From: Variovorax sp.
GTDB lineage: Bacteria; Pseudomonadota; Gammaproteobacteria; Burkholderiales; Burkholderiaceae_C
NCBI GenBank assembly: GCA_028292835.1
Contig: JAQGLP010000252.1
Coordinates: 1 to 5,121 of the forward strand
Reading direction: 5' to 3'
DNA length: 5,121 nt
The notes below the pieces were generated by a model, which had not been told where the DNA came from, searched no databases, and saw nothing but the letters and a program-made list of their open reading frames with translations. Made by a program: the position numbers and the translations under genes. Below, piece after piece: positions 4,245 through 5,121 of this stretch; positions within the stretch are counted from its first letter, which is position 1, and every line of letters begins with the position of its first letter.

Positions 4245-5121
4245 TCAGGCGACAATCCGCGTTGCCGAGGCGTTGAGCTTCGGCGGGTTTTCAAAGGTGT
4301 GGAAAGGCGCGGGAGAAGGCACTTCCCACTCCAAGCCCTCGGCGCCGTCCCATGGCTTCTGCGGTGCCTTCTCGCCCTTGCCGAGCATGGCCGGCAGCAC
4401 GATGAAGAAGGCGAAGTAGACCTGGGCCAGCCCGAAGGCGAACGCGCCGATCGAGACGATCGCATTGAAGTCGGCGAACTGCATCGGGTAGTCCGCATAG
4501 CGCCTGGGCATGCCGGCCAGCCCCAGGAAGTGCATCGGGAAGAAGGCGATGTTGAAGGAGATCAGCGACCACCAGAAGTGGACCTTGCCGCGCGTCTCGT
4601 TGTACATGACACCGGTCCACTTGGGCGCCCAGTAGTAGTAGCCGGCGAACATGGCGTAGAGCGAACCCGCCACCAGCACGTAGTGGAAATGGCCGACCAC
4701 GTAGTAGGTGTCCTGCAACTGGATGTCGATCGGGGCGATCGCCAGGATCAGGCCGGTGAAGCCGCCCATGGTGAACACGAAGATGAACCCGACGGCGAAC
4801 AGCATCGGCGTTTCGAACGTCATGGAACCCTGCCACATGGTGGCGATCCAGTTGAAGATCTTCACGGCCGTTGGCACCGCGATCAGCATGGTCGCGTACA
4901 TGAAGAAGAGCTGGCCCGTCACCGGCATGCCGGTGGTGAACATGTGGTGCGCCCACACGATGAAGGACAGGATCGCGATCGAGGACGTGGCATACACCAT
5001 CGAGGCGTAGCCGAAGAGCTTCTTGCGCGAGAAGGCGGGCACGACCTGGCTGATGATGCCGAAGGCCGGCAGGATCATGATGTAGACCTCGGGGTGGCCG
5101 AAGAACCAGAAGATGTGCTGG
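4245..5121 (-). CDS. ctaD: Cytochrome c oxidase subunit I (CtaD/CoxA), C-terminal part (cut by right window edge)
   Basis: Subunit I holds heme a and the heme a3-CuB site where O2 is reduced and coupled to proton pumping. The last 291 residues are visible, beginning QHIFWFFGHPEVYIM. Key residues, numbered from the first complete visible codon, are: CuB ligand H9 and its crosslink partner Y13 in GHPEVY, with E11 as the D-channel glutamate that marks the A1 family; CuB ligands H58 and H59 in VWAHHMFTTGMP; K-channel K87 in PTAVKIFNW; and heme a3 and heme a ligands H144 and H146 in YYVVGHFHYVL. Several helices follow, then a polar tail ending SATRIVA and a TGA at 4245-4247. No catalytic residue is missing from the visible part. 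The N-terminal half lies to the right. It heads the ctaD, 37-residue gene, ctaG, DUF2970, ctaE cluster. Confidence 0.98.
   Translation of the reverse strand, partial: QHIFWFFGHPEVYIMILPAFGIISQVVPAFSRKKLFGYASMVYATSSIAILSFIVWAHHMFTTGMPVTGQLFFMYATMLIAVPTAVKIFNWIATMWQGSMTFETPMLFAVGFIFVFTMGGFTGLILAIAPIDIQLQDTYYVVGHFHYVLVAGSLYAMFAGYYYWAPKWTGVMYNETRGKVHFWWSLISFNIAFFPMHFLGLAGMPRRYADYPMQFADFNAIVSIGAFAFGLAQVYFAFFIVLPAMLGKGEKAPQKPWDGAEGLEWEVPSPAPFHTFENPPKLNASATRIVA

Noticed and set aside
1..5121. A new defence, mobile or biosynthetic system
   Set aside because: Every gene belongs to, or sits tightly within, a cytochrome oxidase and assembly-factor cluster. There are no transposases, integrases, direct-repeat arrays, tRNA genes or composition breaks.

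Overview
This is a GC-rich chromosomal window carrying part of an aa3-type (A1 family) cytochrome c oxidase locus. Gene order, protein wording and the set of small companion proteins (DUF2970, DUF2909 'twin transmembrane protein', a tiny protein between ctaD and ctaG) point to a betaproteobacterium of the Burkholderiales, most likely Comamonadaceae (Variovorax/Acidovorax/Polaromonas-like). The taxonomic call is inference from recalled family knowledge; no search was run.

Layout from right to left, which is the direction of transcription for most genes. The minus strand carries the C-terminal half of ctaD (subunit I, cut by the right edge), a 37-residue one-helix protein too small for most gene callers, ctaG (Cox11 copper chaperone), a DUF2970 protein whose GTG start overlaps the ctaG stop, and ctaE (subunit III, TTG start with a strong ribosome binding site). 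This group ends at a symmetric hairpin near 2303-2324 that can serve as a terminator from both sides. Facing it on the plus strand is one lone gene for a two-helix DUF2909 protein (2018-2239). Divergent from that gene, a second minus-strand group runs off the left edge: SURF1, an SCO/thioredoxin-like membrane-anchored protein with a CxxxC motif, and the N-terminal part of ctaA (Cox15, heme A synthase).

The genes form one functional set. CtaD and CtaE are catalytic-core subunits. CtaA makes heme A for subunit I, SURF1 helps place heme A, Cox11 delivers copper to CuB, and the SCO-like protein is a plausible copper or thiol-redox factor. The three small membrane proteins probably support assembly, but their functions are unknown.

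No mobile element, RNA gene, CRISPR array or foreign island is visible, and there is no gene-free stretch longer than 300 bases. I do not see an undescribed system. The points most worth a second look are the micro-protein, the SURF1 N-terminus (no ATG/GTG/TTG where homology suggests the start should be), the shifted histidine in the SCO-like protein, and a palindrome directly before the DUF2909 start.
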